Shown in pieces: positions 9,110 to 18,905 of a DNA stretch of 25,105 nt. The DNA comes from Spongospora subterranea (taxonomy: Eukaryota > Endomyxa > Phytomyxea > Plasmodiophorida > Plasmodiophoridae). Made by a program: the position numbers and the translations under genes. Under the pieces are notes generated by a model, which ran no database searches, had not been told where the DNA came from, and saw only the letters and a program-made list of their open reading frames with translations. The stretch covers positions 1 to 25,105 of the forward strand of contig OUQQ01000264.1 of NCBI GenBank assembly GCA_900404475.1, in the 5' to 3' direction. Each line of letters begins with the position of its first letter. Position 1 is the first letter of the stretch.

Positions 9110-9365
9110 CTGCCAATATTGTGTACTGTACACTAGAAGACCTGATCCTGTCAATGTTGTGTACATCAAAAGACCCGATTTCTGTCAATATTGGGTACAC
9201 TAGAAGACCAGAGACTGTCAAAATTGTGTACACTAGAAGACCCGGTCTCAATATTGTGTACACTAGAAGACCCGATCCTGTCAATGTTGTGTACACTATA
9301 AGACCCGATCCTGTAATATTGTGTACACTAGAAGACCCGATCCTGTCAATATGGGTACACTAAAG
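9110..9365. repeat. Minisatellite, about 33-bp unit, roughly eight copies
   Basis: A unit of the form CAATATTGTGTACACTAGAA followed by GACCCGATCCTGT repeats about eight times with unit lengths varying by several bases. It contains the palindrome GTGTACAC. Copies differ by small indels, so reading frames are not conserved along the array and it is probably noncoding. It ends about 150 bases before the HMG-box gene. Confidence 0.9.
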
Positions 9366-9513
9366 ACTCATTAACGCCAAAGAAGACTCAATCCTGTCAC
9401 ACACTGCGACTGATTGGTCATCAGAACTGGACCCTTCTTCTTTGGCGACTTTCCTCTGAAATCTCCATCCTCTATATTCAAATTGCACTGTTCGTCCGAC
9501 GTTTTGACGTTTT

Positions 9514-10032
9514 ATGATGAGCGCGGATGCGAAACCCAAGTTTCTAGTGACGTCAGGACAGAATTCTTCCGATTTCAAACCGATCGTTTTGCCTGAAAGA
9601 TATCAGCAAATACCAACGGGTCCAGAAAAACCCATTCAGAAGAAGAAAACTGCTTCTCATAAAAAAAAGAAAAGGAAGATTGATCCTAAGGCCCCGAAGA
9701 AACCTCTTGGTGCTTATATACGTTTTTGTTCTGCAAATTGGGAACGAATTCGCCGAGAAAATCCCAAAGCAAATTTTGGTATGTCAATCTATATAAACAG
9801 GTTTCTGTGGAGTTATGAAATGCTGTCGCCAATCGTTTACTTTCGAGATATTTATTTGTCGTCCTGCACGGTCATCATTGATCTCATCTGGATAACAGGG
9901 GAGATTGGGGCGTTAGTTGGCAAGGCTTGGGCGGAAACATCGGACGAGGATCGCATGCCGTTTGCCCAACAAGAGATGCTAGATAGGCAGCAATACGAGG
10001 TCGACATCGAGCGATACAATCGACGTCGTTAA
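9514..10032 (+). CDS. Single HMG-box chromatin protein (NHP6/HMGB-like)
   Basis: Two exons, 9514-9778 and 9899-10032, with a 120-base phase-1 intron, give 132 aa. Residues 42-58 are a Lys-rich basic segment. Residues 58-128 form one HMG box: DPKAPKKPLGAYIRF, then W76, then NPKANFGEIGALVGKAW, then DRMPF and a Tyr-containing final helix. Without splicing, the intron would insert 40 codons in the middle of helix 2, so the intron is well supported. HMG-box proteins of this size bend DNA without sequence specificity and help nucleosome remodelling in the nucleus. The N-terminal 40 residues are not conserved in the family as I know it. A CCAAT-type box (ATTGG, 9412-9416) lies about 100 bases upstream. 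Confidence 0.9.
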   Translation: MMSADAKPKFLVTSGQNSSDFKPIVLPERYQQIPTGPEKPIQKKKTASHKKKKRKIDPKAPKKPLGAYIRFCSANWERIRRENPKANFGMSIYINRFLWSYEMLSPIVYFRDIYLSSCTVIIDLIWITGEIGALVGKAWAETSDEDRMPFAQQEMLDRQQYEVDIERYNRRR

Positions 10033-10333
10033 GCCCCAGAGTCGATAATCTCCAGGAATTTCAAGTTCCTGATTGCGTTATGGGCACCCCCTATCATCAA
10101 TCTCATTAAACTATATGATTATGTTCTCCCAGATGTTTGTTGTGGAGTACCGTGTCGATCTGTAATGCAAAGAGGGTATTGTGTGACATAATACAGTGGG
10201 GAACTGTAGACTGGTCTAGAGTCATTTACGTCATTCTGTTCAATCACACTTGACTCTGTTCAATGGTCCTCATTCTCTAAACACTCATTACCGAACGGAA
10301 TACCTTGATCTGGTTCAAGGAAAAACAGATTCG

Positions 10334-13129
10334 ATGAGTGTGAAATCAGCGGCGGGAACGGCCGTCGAACCGCAAAGGCTGTTCGATTCGGCTGGGGAAT
10401 ATGAGACATTGCTCAACGCTAAGAGGTCGCAGTCGTTGCTGTTTCGTAGTATGTCCCCTGGACGACGCCGGTCGGATCATCTGTCGTTATACACGATCAT
10501 TGCCTACGCGATTCCCAGTATGGCCCTGGCTGCTCAGTATTTGCCAACACATATTCATGTGTTCAAGTTCTACACCGACGTGATGCTGGTCCCGGCCGGT
10601 ACATTGGCAGTCGGGACTGCGATTGCACGAGCTGCTGATTGCACAATTGATCCAATTGTAGGATGGATCAGTGATCATACAGGTATTCCACACGCCTGCA
10701 GCTTTAACGAAAAACCCTTTGATGACCGTGTAATTTGCGCTTTCGAACGCCGACACTTCGGGGCGGTCCTTATCGTCTTTTACTGTACCATTATACATAT
10801 CTTGAGCGCCCCTGATGTCTGTGTCTACTAGTTTCATCATTTGGTCGTCGGAAGCCGTACATCGCTTTGTCTCTACCAATCAACATCGCGTGCTACTATT
10901 TTTTGTTCAGTCCATCTGCAACTATGCTACCCAACACGGCCTCAATATGGTTCACGTTCTTCTTCTTCTTTTATCTTGCCGTGCCGCTTTCTTTACCTTA
11001 TTCCAGTCTCGGGCCAGAACTGACATCCGACAACAAGACTCGGATAAGGGTACGTCGCTGCGCTGGTTGATCAGTCTTTATGCTCTCCTGGGTCCTACAG
11101 TTGTTCATTTCCTAGTGGTTTTTCTTCCCGATCTATGCTTAAAGTAGTTTTACTCACTTTATTTTGTATAGATGTACGTTTTCGCCGAGGTATTCGATAA
11201 ACTCGGAATCATATTCGCTTCATTATTGCCGTCGTTGCTCATCGTCTCGTATCATGGAGAGATTAGGCGTTCATATTCTGTTACAGCGGGCGTGATATGT
11301 GTCATCACCGCGATCACATTCTTCATTTTTCTAGCTGTTGTGGAAGAGCCACAACGTAGGATTACGGACTTGAGAGAGGTAAAGTCATTGACGTTGACGT
11401 TTCTGGGTATGCCGCTTCTATTTTTTTGGTTAATTCCTTGCGTTTGAAAAGGTCTTTCTATTTTTTTTGGTTAATTCCTTGCGTTTGAAAAAGGTCTTAC
11501 TTCTATGCAGGTGAAATCGTCTCAATTTGTTCCTGGTATTCGCAGAGCAATGCGTAATGGCCCTTATCGCCAGCTTGTATACGCTGCATCGATTGGGACC
11601 ATCAGCCATTCGATCACCAACGTCGTTCTGTCGTACTACATTGCTTGCGTTATCCAGGTATACCTCCTTCAATGACCATAGTTTTTCTAAATACCTTTTG
11701 TTGTTTTCGTCGCCATGATTTGTTTGATTCGATATCAGGTAGAGAATCCAGAAGAATTCATGGGCACTGCGCTGTGTATGTTCTTCGTCCCTTCTGCGCT
11801 GTCATTACCGTTATGGCATGTACTAGCGAGCGTTCTAGATACTCGTCGTGCCTGGCTATTAGGTGAGGCATCATTAACGATCTGTTTTTTCTCTTGCATT
11901 CTCACGCCTCCTGTCAGGTTGGGGAATGCATGTTCCAGTTTGTATTGCAATGCTTTCATTAGGTCCTGGAGACACAACACATTTCTATGTATTGACTTGT
12001 CTTATGGGAGCTTCGTATGGAAGCCTTTTTTTGTGCAAAGCAATGGTGTCTGACTCAATTGATTACGATGAAGTATTGGTTTGTCACTCAGCGAAACATG
12101 TTTCTGACATTATCTGAATGCAGCTGCGAACTGGCTCTCGCTCAGAAGGTCAACTGATCGCATGGATTACCTTGATTCCAAAGCTCGCTGTAGTTCCGGC
12201 ATCGTCACTTCCCTTGGTAGTTCTTTCTTTTACAGGTGACATGCAATTTTTATCAAGGAGTTCATTGAATGTAACAGTTCTTTTATATCGACTTTCGAAT
12301 TTTCAATGCTAATCTATATTCGGCTGAACATGTTTTGGCTCAGGGTACGTCCCTAATGTCCAGCGCCAGAATGACGACGTAACTTTGTCATTGCGATTGA
12401 TGACAAGCGTCGTTCCTGCTATACTGTCATCGGTTGCTTTTATCTTTGCATACAGATACCCTATAACAGGAGCTATACAGGATAGGTATTGTCTTCTTTT
12501 CTACGTGTTATCAGGCTTTTCTTGTTTAGCTTATCGTTAACTTTCCATCATCGTGGGTTTTAATGCCATTTTGTTGGTATCAGAATTCAAAAAATGATTG
12601 CAACCGACCGGAGTCCCCACGACAGCGATGGCGTAATGATCGATCCGATTAGTGGCGCCCCTTTCGTAAAACAACTCGCTTTTGATATGGATATGGACCA
12701 CTTTTCTATAGAAGGTATTACCTGGGCTTTGAGGTCCTTCGCAACTCCTATTTCAACATGTTTTGTCTTGAATGAATGCGTTCTAGTGCCGAGAGCATTA
12801 TCTAGTTAATTGCAAAACTTGATTCCTGACGTAAGTCTATGTATGATATAGAATTGCAAGAACTTGCCTCCGAGAATGGATGGATTAGGGTTCATCGAAG
12901 AATGTGGCTCGCAATGTTACTTTGGACATTGTGTCTGATTTGTGCGATTGCGTTGGGCATATTATCACATTCCCCTCTCGTTACTGTTCTAGCGATTAGC
13001 ACAGCTTCAATCTCTGTGCTTATGATTGCCTATCATTCATTCCGTATCCGCGCTCTATATGATTTTGATGATCAGTCATATTCATCACTTCAGAGCGACA
13101 TGGACCATCTGCAACGTGTCCACGGCTGA
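10334..13129 (+). CDS. GPH-type (MFS_2) sugar/cation symporter-like membrane transporter, ten exons
   Basis: Exons: 10334-10682, 10832-11049, 11172-11378, 11511-11657, 11739-11862, 11918-12072, 12124-12235, 12344-12485, 12584-12714 and 12852-13129. All junctions are GT-AG and in phase, giving 620 aa. Hallmarks of the glycoside-pentoside-hexuronide (MelB-like) branch of the major facilitator superfamily are visible: DPIVGWISDHT at 106-116 followed by FGRRKPYI (the loop 2-3 signature, created by splicing exons 1 and 2), TRIRMYVFAEVFDKLG across exons 2-3, NGPYRQL, and SDSIDYDE at 393-400. Many hydrophobic segments fit about 12 membrane spans. The last exon has two more hydrophobic stretches and a cytosolic tail, longer than bacterial relatives. 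Substrate is unknown; sugars are usual for the family. The start at 10334 is the first ATG in the frame. Confidence 0.88.
11418..11498. repeat. About 40-bp tandem duplication inside intron 3 of the transporter gene
   Basis: Two copies of a 40/41-bp unit (11418-11457 and 11458-11498) differ only in the lengths of a T run and an A run. They sit within the intron between 11378 and 11511 and do not touch the splice sites. Confidence 0.92.
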
Positions 13130-13277
13130 ACCGTTCTCCTCCATTCAACTAAACGATCTCATAAATTACGTAAATCCCTTTGGAAGAATCGATCTACACA
13201 TTTCAACCTGGGTATTGCTGGTCGACATATAATCACGAATATACTAACTGTTTACCACATCCTTCAGAACAATTGTT

Positions 13278-13954
13278 TCAGCAAAACATGACGTTGTGGA
13301 ATACATTCTTAAAAAAAAAGCGATTGTGTTCATCCTGAGCAAACGATGATAATAGTTCAATCACCATGATTTTGCCTATGAAATCGAGATTTTCTTTTGA
13401 CTCTTGAGCGGCAATCAGATCATCTTGGGAATACATTTGAACAATTGACACAACAAGTGTTGCGGGAGTCAGCAATTGGGAGAAGTGATCGGTTGCCGGA
13501 ATCGTCTCCTTGTGCGCAATCGCGGAACTTGATCATCCACTCGTCACTCGGATGTGCTGCATAATCACCAGCGACCTGCTTTCGCCAGAGATCCTACGGG
13601 AGATCGTCCAATTCGGATCCAGATCCAATATCCCCATAATTCGCCACAACCCTCGTCGAAAATCGAGCGGCCACGTTTGAACTGTCTGCTTAGACCATGT
13701 TGATGTTGTGAGTGGCTTGATCGAGTTGGGGACTCTCAATGCCGATCGTCCACTGGCGTAGAATGTCTTCAGTAACGCCATACGCTTCCCGACGAGATCC
13801 TGAGTAAACGATGGATCAAATATGGTAGTGATGGCGAATCGAGAAGGAAGGGCTGCGTTGTCTCGGAATCGATCTGAGCGAGGAAATGGATTGCAAAAAA
13901 GTGCATAGACTCGCGGGAAATGGAATAACATCTTGAGCGAATCCCAAGGCTCAA
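13278..13954 (-). pseudogene. Possible decayed helical-repeat gene
   Basis: On the minus strand coding-like segments appear in different frames, in order: a stretch reading EPWDSLKMLFHFPR, then FFAIHFLAQ with LLDSPSLPYLIHRLL, then DLVGKRMALLKTFYASG, and near 13470-13290 one with ELLSSFAQDEHNRFFF. The pattern is that of amphipathic ARM-like helices. The first segments loosely recall the C-terminus of the proteasome chaperone PSMD5, but by eye only. Frame changes without good splice sites argue for decay. Its 5' end abuts the 3' end of the phosphatase-like gene at 13971. Confidence 0.25.
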
Positions 13955-13970
13955 ATAAAGTTTAGAGGTT

Positions 13971-15099
13971 TTATTTGACCTTGCGCGGTCTTGTGTAAAA
14001 AATTGGAATCATTTCGCACTGGCGCAGCGACGTGTTCCTGCCTTTGTCCAGATGCTCCTTCAACAATCTGTTGAGGAACGAGGTGTGTCCACAAACGACA
14101 TAGACTTTGGCGTTGGCCGATAACATTTTGTTCAGGAACTTGGCGATACGATTGTCGAATTGCTCGTCCGTTTCAAACAGGGTAGGTACAGGGTTATCTT
14201 CTAAGACCAGGTCCATGTTTTTTTTATTTCCGCCGACTTCTGAAACCGATTTAGCACTATTCCTCCTAAACAAAAACAAATAAATCAATATCCCGAAAAG
14301 AACAGCAGCAAACAACAAAGGAGGATATATATGGTGAATGGGCACAGCCGACGCTCATGGAAACTCAGGCCGAGAACCAAAAAACTGATAAAAAAACAAC
14401 AAATTACTCGTTGGATTTTGTAGTCTTGTACGACTTGGTTATTAGGGGACTATCGCGATCCCTGACGGCTTCATGGGCGACCCATTTGCCATTGGGCAGC
14501 ACCAGCAGCGCCGTTTGAGTCGCCCTGCGATAGGGGCTCGAAATGTACCTGATCTGGTCCTGGGGCACACTTTCCAGCGCCTGAATCCAGCCCCGGTTGA
14601 CCAGGTCGTTCTTCAGGTCCCGTGCCTGCGTCTTGCCGAATAGCGTTAGCCCCGGCTCCCGCGTTTGAAACCGCGTCTTGCAAGCCTTTAGTTTCTTGCT
14701 GTCCCATCCGCTGGCCACACATTGCGAAACCACTTCCTGGAACCCGTCATCGTTATCGTGTTCGGCTTGGGCCCGCGAGATCAATATTATGATCGGTTTT
14801 TCCGGCGTGGCCGCTTCGACATAATCCGAAATCTTTCCGGTATCTGGGGGATCAGAATGTCCCCCCATATCGCTGAGAAAGACGATCAGGCCGACGGTGC
14901 CCGACAGGGCTATAACCACAACCGTGCATACCAGGAAATACCTCCTCGGGTTCTGCATTCCGACAAGCAAATGGGGGTTGGCCAAAACGACCCTTTGGCG
15001 CCACGGAAAGTCCGTCCAGTGCAACCTGAACCCCGTAACGGACCTCATCTCGGACTCTCTTTGCTCCTTGATTCGGGAATCCTGACGTGGGGACCTCAT
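13971..15099 (-). CDS. Membrane-anchored histidine-phosphatase-like protein lacking the catalytic RHG motif
   Basis: Two exons, 15099-14408 and 14265-13971, with a 142-base phase-2 intron, give 328 aa. Residues 53-76 are one hydrophobic span after a basic N-terminus, so a type II anchor is likely, with the rest outside or in a lumen. Residues 101-328 are a histidine phosphatase (phosphoglycerate-mutase-like) fold. They align with the secreted phosphatase at 20564-21603, and the intron falls at the equivalent place and phase. The second arginine region (SSPYRRATQTA, 188-198) and the late histidine (VCGHTSF, His291) are kept. The expected LIRHGQA reads LISRAQA (S108-R109-A110), so the phosphorylated histidine is missing. 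The family mechanism predicts loss of activity. The long intact frame suggests a retained binding role. The stop overlaps an AATAAA. Confidence 0.8.
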
Positions 15100-15839
15100 A
15101 CATCGATGAACGTGGTTTTGACGGATCCAACATCATCAGCGTTGGCGTTTACTTGACCTGACACCGACCCATGAGTTCATCTTACTCAATATCACACCAT
15201 TGCGTGGCTCGGATCATCCGATATTGTTCCGAATTGGGCGTTTTTCCGAAGATTATATTAATCTGCACAAGACGGTCACGGGCAGAACTGATTAGAGTTT
15301 GGAACAGTCGCTGCGCTGAACGAGAATTATTTTACATTAATTTCAGTGTATTTAAAAAATGAAGCGAACAAATGATATTGTGGCAACTGTGGCAATTTTC
15401 GAAACTACGAACGTTCTTGTTTGACAGCGAGTCCTTGAGTTTGGGACTCGAAGCGGCTGGGCTCCGCCAGAAAACGACTGATCATTTTGAAAAAAAAAGC
15501 GGCATTCTGAAATCGTGGTAAACGATATCATCAAATCTCGAGGAATTCTGTTTCGATACCGTAATCTGTCCCTTGCCGCCGACGATAACCAACAAGCCCT
15601 TGCCGTCTGCGATAACCAACAGGTGAACGAAGGTATTAGACCCTGGGCACTTCGTCCGGAACCGAGTTCCGCAAATTTGCTACATCGAGAACGCCGTTGC
15701 GTTTTGCGGCGGACTGCGAAAACGGCCAGGGCAGAGTAGTTGGCTGGTTTGTTTCGCAGATTCCATATAGGAGAGGGGGCAGCTGCTCAGAGCTCAACCA
15801 GAAGGGTTATTCGGTGTTGTCGAAACTTGGCCTGTATGA
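15100..15839. other. Stretch with coding-like but unresolved sequence
   Basis: No firm gene. A plus-strand open frame begins with ATG at 15515 and holds a 27-bp tandem pair (15570-15596 and 15597-15622) encoding LAADDNQQA-type repeats, followed by GTGAACG, which could be a donor. A second open frame (15697-15933) contains KGYSVLSKLGLYEALP. I cannot link them convincingly by splicing. Confidence 0.25.
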
Positions 15840-16109
15840 AGCATTGCCGACTATTATTATTTTCTGTGGAACGACGATCAGGAGACACTCATCGTTCAAG
15901 GTTTTTTTGATTCACGTGTGCGCCAAAACGTGAATGACGATTCTTTGTTTGGTTCACGTGTGCGCCAAAACGTGAATGACGATTCTTTGTTTGGTTCACG
16001 TGTGCGCCAAAACGTGAATGACGATTCTTTGTTTGATTCACGTGTGCGCCAAAACGTGAATGACGGTTCTTCGATAAAACGAGCAGCATCAAAACATTGT
16101 AAAGAGTAG
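15840..16109 (+). CDS. Possible repeat-protein exon with 14-residue repeats, unknown
   Basis: An open frame reads YYYFLWNDDQETLIVQGFF, then almost four copies of VRQNVNDDSLFGSR, then a short Lys-rich end and a stop at 16109. The 42-bp unit preserves the frame. It has no start codon of its own upstream of the array, so it would be a final exon of a gene beginning further left, or chance. The opposite strand is also open across the array, so an open frame alone is weak evidence. Confidence 0.25.
   Translation, partial: SIADYYYFLWNDDQETLIVQGFFDSRVRQNVNDDSLFGSRVRQNVNDDSLFGSRVRQNVNDDSLFDSRVRQNVNDGSSIKRAASKHCKE
15911..16068. repeat. 42-bp tandem repeat, nearly four copies, each with an inverted repeat
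   Basis: Units start at 15911, 15953, 15995 and 16037 and differ by only a few substitutions. Each unit contains TTCACGTGTG, then CGCCAAA, then ACGTGAA, so TTCACGT and ACGTGAA can pair as a hairpin stem with a ten-base loop. The complement of the loop region reads TTTTGGCGCACACGTGAA, which includes an E2F-like TTTGGCGC and the hexamer CACGTG. Confidence 0.95.
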
Positions 16110-18054
16110 TAAGTACTTACTAGAATAATTTAGTACATGATATTTACGATGAGAGGTTGGCAACGAAAACGACAACAATCATTGGGTTCGATTACCGTTG
16201 TAATGTAGGGCACCTTTATCCACAACTACTCGAGAAGGCCGGCAATTGAACAGCAATTTCTATCAAGATCCGATCCATGATATACGGTAAGTTGTTGCCG
16301 GTCACTGTCGTGTCACATTACGATCGGTCCAGCCCGAACAAGACGCTCATCAGAAGCAGCAAACTGACGTGACGACACATCATCGTTTCCAATCAACGAT
16401 GTCCAAAAAGTCTTCATACAAATGACGTCAAACCTGTTGTGAAAGTAATGAGCGACGCAGGATGATTCCCCATTCCGATCAGGAGATGGGTCCTGCCTGA
16501 CTCCTGCCCTGTACATGAACCTGGGCAAGGAGCCGATGGGAAAACGGACGTAGATGCGGTACTACAGAAAGGTGGAGATTGGGACGTGACGGCATTGCAA
16601 CAATGGCGCCACCCGCTGGGATCTGCCGAACGATGGATGACCAGGAGGTTATGCAACGAAGGTTGAACAGTAATGCGGTTGCCAGGTCTACGTCTCTGCT
16701 TGGCGTTGTCGGTTGTCGACAGCAGGAACGGCATCTGCAACGACACACGCATCTGGCAAGCGCGCTTTTTTTAATCCACCTTGGATGGATTGTTCGGACC
16801 GAGGCGATTATTCCAGACAACCAGTTAAGGGCTCCTATCGCACGCTAAAGCCTCACACAAATGCATAATTCTATGCCTTCACAAACCAGCGGTTGAACAG
16901 CAAAAAGCCACTTTTATGAACAAGTCACCAATAGAGCTGCTGAGCTCAATTTCACTTTGAGAGCCATTCCTCCTGGCTGACAAGTTTGTGATTTGATTGC
17001 AAACAACCCGCTCAAACAGGCGTCAAGAGAAGATACGTCTCATTGAAAATTCGATGTGATCCCGGGTCCGGAGGAGAATATCAAAGTTAAATAGATGGAC
17101 ATAATTGCCTGGCTTGAAGACGTCGTTGAAGAGATAGACACACGTTTCTCATCGCTCTCCAGAAGCGCTAAAGAGTTTAGAGCACAAGGTCAAGATAATC
17201 TTCCGCAAGATCACGATCAATCTAGAAATGATGTATCCAAAAAACACGAGGACAATTGCTAAAAAATCGGCGAGCGTTAGCGTTGCATAAACTGGTCATA
17301 TGCTCAACGGCAACTGATGAAAAACACAACACAAACACACAGTATGTTTGAATTCAACTTCTCCAAAAGCGCCGTCAAGCCAGGAAATTATGTGCTTGAG
17401 ATATATGTTTTCATAAACCCCTGTTTAAGCGGTTTGTTTGCAATCAGATCACAGATTTGCAGCCAGGCGGAATGGCTTCCAAGGTAGCAATGAGTTCAGC
17501 AGCTTGTTTGCAGCTTGTTCATAGGTGCGGCTTGTTGCTGCATCCCAGATCAAGAGCTAGCTGGGCCGAGATAGAAGTCATTGTGAACACTGTTCGCACC
17601 GAAGGGCGTATACACCAAACTTGCCAATGATGATGGTGGATTCGATTGATTATGAGCAGATGGCACTGGTGTACATTGGCAGACTGATGTATGAGGCCGC
17701 GCTATGGCGCATCAAGGAGTGGAGATGACGCCACACCAACCGGGCAACGCATTCAGGATTGACCAGACCTGTACGCCGTTTCTCTTGAGCATCTACCCAT
17801 CTCTGATTGTTAGAATTCGATAAGAGCGACGGGATCGGTCGGAGTGCGAACTGTCAAAACAGTGTTTACCTCGTCTCACCATGAGGCGGGTGTGAAGGAA
17901 ACAGGTTGTGTACCTCCCAGCCAAATGTGAACAACACTCTTCATTGATGCTCTTTTTTATGGGGCTTTTGTCCAAGGAAAACCGTGATTGTTTTGTTAAC
18001 CAACATACCATTACAAGGTGGGTGACATTCCGGTGATGATTTTGAGGGCTGTGT
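16110..18054. other. Long stretch without a supportable gene
   Basis: Only scattered short open frames are present. One at 17095-17262 (+) starts with ATG and encodes 55 residues beginning MDIIAWLEDVVEEIDTRF. It looks coding in composition but has no recognisable domain. Another at about 17631-17728 contains VDSIDYEQMA, faintly recalling the SDSIDYDE motif of the transporter; this is too short to call. The right part probably includes the lost 5' portion of the hAT element. Confidence 0.4.
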
Positions 18055-18567
18055 TTGTTACTATACAAGCTTGAGAAGTATTCCGGGAACCTGAACAACA
18101 ACACGGCTACCATCGCTTTGTTCTTGGATCCAAGACGAAGCAGCTCTGATGCGTCTGAGGAAACGAAGCGATTAATCCGAGAAATCTTAGCTACTGATTA
18201 TGGTTATTTGCCTGTTCAGCAGGAGGACATGGACTCAACAGCATTCAATCTGTTTGCTTCCCTGTCGGACCCACAGCAGGACGTTGTCACGGATGAAGTG
18301 GAAGACTTCTGCTTCATGACTTTGAAGGCCGATAAGTCGTGTAAATGTCCAGTCGCGTGGTGGAAGCAGCAGACTGGGCGCTTCCCGAAGCTAAGCCTTC
18401 TGGCTCGTGATACTCTGATGATAATGGGGTCGTCTGTCGCTTCGGAATCAGCCTTCTCTGATTCTGGTGATTTTGTTAGTGCCGATCGCACAATGTTATC
18501 TGACGAGAACATAACGGTGATGATGAAATTACGGTCGTGGAACCGTTTGATCGGCAAGTTTGATTAA
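18055..18567 (+). mobile_element. hAT transposase, C-terminal part only (5'-truncated)
   Basis: The frame encodes 170 residues, opening with KLEKYSGNL and NTATIALFLDPR (the stretch that precedes the hAT dimerisation domain). It closes with the dimerisation region itself: WWKQQTGRFPKLSLLARD, then GSSVASESAFSDSGDFVSADR and a final LRSWNRLI. This is diagnostic of the hAT C-terminal domain. The zinc finger and most of the catalytic core are absent: a TGA closes the frame just upstream and I find no continuation further left. The stop codon is followed immediately by ATAAATA, giving an AATAAA that overlaps it. The copy cannot be autonomous as it stands, though this segment is free of stops and may derive from a young copy. 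Confidence 0.9.
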
Positions 18568-18603
18568 ATAAATATATTTATGGAGTTTGTCGTTAAATTT
18601 TAA

Positions 18604-18652
18604 ATTAACCGGTTAACTGGTTGGTTAACCGGTTAATTAACTGGTCCAACCC
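18604..18652. mobile_element. Probable 3' terminal sequence of the hAT element
   Basis: Thirty-seven bases after the transposase stop, AACCGGTTAA-type motifs occur twice in opposite context, ending in GGTCCAACCC. The reverse complement begins GGGTTGGACCAGTTAATTAA. Such AACCGGTTAA-rich ends are typical of some hAT elements as I know them. The matching left end was not found in the window. The bases just outside (ATGCTGAT) would be the 8-bp target duplication if this is the true end. Confidence 0.5.
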
Positions 18653-18701
18653 ATGCTGATGAACAAAAGAGGCTGGCGATACCTGTGATGGCGTATTGCA
18701 G

Positions 18702-18905
18702 TGGTGGGCTTCTATTTGGCCAAAAGCGATTTCCGACAATTGCACTTCAGGGCCGTGACGCTATTGCATTAAATTTTCTGTGCCCTCAAAGAGCGCTGTT
18801 TCGGATAGCGGTCACTTTGTATTTCCCGACAGGTCACGCTTGAAGGACGACAGTACCTCAATAATGATGAAGCTTCGGTCGTGGAACCGCTTGATGAATA
18901 ATTAA
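18702..18905 (+). pseudogene. Second, decayed hAT transposase C-terminal fragment
   Basis: Translation gives WWASIWPKAISD, then after a frame change PSKSAVSDSGHFVFPDRSRL and MMKLRSWNRLM before a TAA. This parallels the final 70 residues of the transposase at 18055-18567. Frame changes and missing residues show decay. It lies outside the putative 3' terminus of the first copy, so it is a separate insertion or a tandem remnant. Confidence 0.75.

Noticed and set aside
9121..9363. Repeat-encoded peptides with CTLEDPILS units across the minisatellite
   Set aside because: Units vary in length by non-multiples of three and frames drift, so coding is unlikely.
14722..15156. 144-codon plus-strand frame opposite the pseudophosphatase
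   Set aside because: The minus-strand product aligns with a known family and has a matching intron; the plus frame has no support.
15911..16068. CRISPR-like array
   Set aside because: Units are contiguous tandem copies without unique spacers, in eukaryotic DNA.
16313..16848. Opposing frames of about 90-113 codons on both strands
   Set aside because: No domain, no splice partners and Cys/Arg-rich low-complexity translation; not enough to call a gene.
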